NCBI GenBank assembly: GCA_902729315.2
Contig: LR746265.1
Span: 3,762,892 to 3,826,891, forward strand
Direction: 5' to 3'
Origin: Spirodela intermedia
Taxonomy: Eukaryota; Streptophyta; Magnoliopsida; Alismatales; Araceae
Length of the DNA: 64,000 nucleotides
Shown in pieces: positions 61,157 through 64,000 of this stretch. A program made the position numbers and the translations under genes. The number at the start of each line of letters is the position of its first letter. The first letter of the stretch is position 1. The notes under the pieces are model-generated. The model ran no database searches, was not told the DNA's origin, and saw only the letters and a program-made list of their open reading frames with translations.

Positions 61157-62840
61157 ATCGGACGGTCAAAAGCACATCGGACGGTCCATGACTGCTTAAG
61201 CTCGTACTGAAGGGCTGGGCTGGCAGATTGCGCATTTTACATGGGCCATTAATGGGCTTCCCCCGTGCCGGTTCCCCTCCAGGGAAAGAACATCGAAGGT
61301 AAGAAATTAGTGGGGAAGCGTCAAGACGGCGATCGTGGGCGTCGAACGTGGGGGGCCCGTCAAGAGTCGGGTTCGGTGTTGACCCCAGGGTTGGACCGGC
61401 GGCTCACACTCGTTCGCTTGGGTTTGCCGCCCTTCTTGGACCATAGCTGTCCAGGTGGGGGTCCGATCAATCCGAGGTCACGAGAAAGAAGCGGGAAAGG
61501 GAACAACCGTTCGGGCCCCGCTTACGCCGCCACATCTCTGTTGGGGGGGGAGGGGGAGAGGAATCTTCATGATGCGGGATCTAAATCACCAAACTGCGAA
61601 GCTCGATTGGAAATTTCAATCCACCGCTGCAGCCTCATGCTGCTCTCGCCCGCTCCGATTCCTCCGACTATGGATCGCCGCCGCCGCTGCTGGCTCTTCT
61701 CCGCCGGCCGAACGATCTTCATTCTCATCTTTGTCCCCTCTGTTCGCTGTTCTTCGTAGAAGCTTCTCCGTCGGTTCCCTGAGTGGGAGCTTTTCTGCCT
61801 ACCTCGGGGAGCCCATTCTCCCCCCCCCCCCTCCGTCTCGGTTCCTCCGCCGTCTGCTTCACAACCCTCGTTCTTTCACATTTTTTCCGCTTCTTCTGAC
61901 GGAGAAGGCACGGGAGAATTGCGTTCCATGAGGGTGCGCCAGGGCTACTGTCTTGAAATCCCCGTCCCGTTCTGCTTCTTTGGCGGGAATAGCCGGGGGC
62001 TCGGCGGCTCACATAGCCCCTTCACAAAGATCGACGCAGAGTAGACCATGTTCTCTTCAATTTCTCTTTTTCTCTTCCCATTCCTTAGATCGGGAAGAGA
62101 TACCGGCTCTGGCATTCGTAGAAGTTGCCATTCATCTCCTCCAGTCTACGGCTTTGCCTGGCAGTACCCTCCTCCCTCAACTCTCTTTCCTCCCATTGGT
62201 CCACCGATCTCTCCGCTGGTCTCTACAGGATCGATGGTTGCAGCTCCCCCTACTTCTCTGTTAATTCATCCGGCGATGTGATCAGACCCCTACCCTCCGT
62301 GAATCGAGAGAGAGACACACACACACGTATGACGTTGAGAATATGATCAGTCTCCAAGACAAGACAACACACACGTATGGCTGGCCCCTTTCTTTACCAT
62401 TCTCTGTGGCGTCGCTTGGTCTGGTCGTCCACCTCACTTGTCGGTCTGGTAATCCGCAGATGTTCATTTATCAAAGTGGCGGTCAAGATCTCTTCTATTG
62501 TGGAAAAAATAGACAAGCTACTATCTCATCAATGCTTTCTCCCAATATTTTCACTTTATTCGTAAGGTGAAAGTCCAGAAATTTTGGTGATAATATTCCA
62601 GATTGGTTCCTACGTGACCTCTGATTGTGAGAGGTCCTTCGAGATCAAAACCCTAATGTCATGGGGGCCGTGCCGAACGGTTAAGACCTCCGAAGGCAGC
62701 ACAAACCAGTTGAGGTTATTATCAATAATAAGTGGGCTTGGAGGCATTAGAGGGTATCTTCTCTTTACTTTCTTCAATTGGAGATGCAGAATACTTGATG
62801 TACATTTGCAGTGGCCAAAAGATCCATATGGGTAGCCCAC
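61157..62840. other. GC-rich intergenic region, no gene recognised
   Basis: Several open frames on the plus strand (61265-62350) have no recognisable domain. Long G and C runs occur at about 61545 and 61820, a CA/GA microsatellite at about 62307-62326. A promoter or leader for a gene to the right is possible but no coding exon was found. Confidence 0.45.
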
Positions 62841-62849
62841 TAGTCCAAC

Positions 62850-64000
62850 CCTCTCCAAAATCTTAAATAAATGAAAGAAACGCTATGCAAGCTTTTCATA
62901 AGGGCATCAAGCCAAGGATTTCAGCCAATATGAATGAAGTAATTAGTGAACAGAGTTGCCTTTGGTGAATTCGATATTGCAATTTTTCCAATCAACACAA
63001 GCTTTTACTTGAACTTGGGCTCACTCGGAGATGTACTTGAGTTGATCAAGGATGACATCCCAGTTTTGGAAATGTTGATTGACCTTATTTCATTGTGTAC
63101 TAGTTTAAACGGCAAAATATATGTAGATACATAAAAATTTGCTCTATTGATAAGGATGGTCCCCCACAAAGTAATAAAGGTATGTTTTGGGTCCCCCAAT
63201 TTACCACTTCGTATTGGCTATCAGTCTACGAGTAGCATGAACTAGTATATCATAAAATAGTTCCATGTAGTTTAAATAATTTTCATCAAAATATGATGAT
63301 GAAGATATTGACTCAGTCAATGAGTATTGAGGTTGGAAGTGCATGTAGTTGCACCATGTTGAGAATGAAGATGTTGGCAACTTCTAAGGTCATGAATGGA
63401 CATTTGAGGGATGAGAAGTGTGCATACTTGATGAGTCAGTCTACCACCACCAACATAACTTTGAAGCTTTTAGATTTGAAAAGTTACTCAATGGAGTCTA
63501 TGCATATATCTTCCCAAATAGTTTCAAGAATAAGAAAAGATTACAATTAGTAAGCTAGTGAGAAAGATTTTTATCTTATTTTGTTGACAAATGAGGAACA
63601 CATTGACATATTTCTTGATATAGTTTTTCATTTTTATCCACATGATATTTTGGGTCGTTCTCTTAACTCTTATGTGCACAAGAGCCCCAAGTGTCCATCA
63701 AAGGTTGAGTTGTGAAATTTCCTCAAGGCTGTAAGAATAAGGGAAGAAATATTTGAGTTACCAATATGCTATAGTGGAGTAGAAGCCCATGCGAGATAGA
63801 ATAATTTGGCCATCACTTAGGGTGTTGCAGTGGTTTCATGATGGTTTAGGAGAGCTAGAGGTTTTATGCATTTTCTTGTCAAACTTGGGCAAAATCTATG
63901 AGCTTGACTTGTGATACTTCTATGGGTGGTAGGATAGGATAGGATTTTCGAGTCTCATGGATAAACTATTTACCACTCTATGTTTGATCCATGTGTTGTA
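62850..64000 (-). mobile_element. Ty3/gypsy retrotransposon fragment, continues past the window edge
   Basis: The minus strand holds an integrase region (63250-63730) with RNase H-like sequence (ILSRM, about 63800) on its upstream side, so the element's reverse transcriptase should lie beyond 64000. The low-coordinate boundary is uncertain. The sequence is AT-rich and disrupted by stops. Confidence 0.7.
63250..63730 (-). pseudogene. Ty3/gypsy integrase pseudogene (younger copy)
   Basis: Reading the minus strand gives, with several stops, MKNYIKKYVNVFLICQQNKI (zinc-binding end), ETIWEDICIDSIE, FKVMLVVVD, LIKYAHFSSLKCPF and VQLHALPTSILID. These match the gypsy integrase order: HHCC finger, WEDISMDFI, VVVDRLTKYAHF, HGLPTSIVSDRD. 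It is clearly related to the older fragment near 44.2 kb but retains longer readable stretches. Confidence 0.85.

Noticed and set aside
61265-61931. Overlapping plus-strand frames of 158-164 codons
   Set aside because: They contain Ser/Pro/Arg-rich sequence with homopolymer runs and no conserved motif; more likely leader or promoter DNA.

Overview
This window is nuclear DNA from a flowering plant. The genes are spliced with GT-AG introns and encode plant-specific families: a BODYGUARD-type hydrolase, an IQ67-domain protein, a CRIB-RopGAP, a PADRE/DUF4228 protein, a BRANCHLESS TRICHOME-like protein and a large LRR receptor kinase. Plastid gene fragments and decayed LTR retrotransposons lie between them. 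Several genes have very GC-rich 5' coding regions, but I cannot fix the species or even monocot versus other angiosperm from the sequence.

Layout. 1-1654: 3' part of a zinc alcohol dehydrogenase-like gene (+), cut by the window edge. About 1840-3240: transferred plastid DNA (rps7, the rps12 last exon, the 5' end of rpoB), all broken by stops or frameshifts. 5.7-15.6 kb: gene cluster with a small MGNC peptide gene (-), a PADRE protein (-), a cysteine-rich glutaredoxin-like protein (+) and an IQD protein (+, five exons). 15.6-20 kb: gene-poor. 20-25 kb: BRANCHLESS TRICHOME-like protein (-) and an intronless seven-TM GOST/GPR107-type protein (-). 25.8-29.3 kb: two-exon LRR receptor kinase (+), divergent from the GOST gene across about 1.06 kb. 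29.3-36.2 kb: no gene recognised. 36.2-38.3 kb: BODYGUARD-like alpha/beta hydrolase (-, four exons). 38.3-41.3 kb: no gene recognised. 41.3-47.2 kb: AT-rich retrotransposon graveyard with a minus-strand Ty3/gypsy integrase fossil. 47.5-48.4 kb: Ty1/copia RNase H fossil and an LTR-like end. 49.0-52.0 kb: CRIB-RopGAP (-, five exons). 53.4 kb to about 61 kb: UFD1 (-, eight firm coding exons and a remote start). 62.8-64.0 kb: a second, better preserved Ty3/gypsy integrase fossil (-).

The genes do not form one pathway. Several converge on membrane or surface biology (receptor kinase, ROP GTPase control, cuticle hydrolase, GOST, and three short-range neighbours with MG-C lipidation-type N-termini), but this is probably ordinary plant gene neighbourhood, not a functional cluster. 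I saw no CRISPR array, rRNA, convincing tRNA or known microRNA. The most useful observations are the rearranged plastid insertion, two related gypsy fossils about 19 kb apart, the copia remnant close behind the RopGAP gene, the micro-exons and remote start of UFD1, and the short kinase intron whose retention would truncate the receptor kinase.
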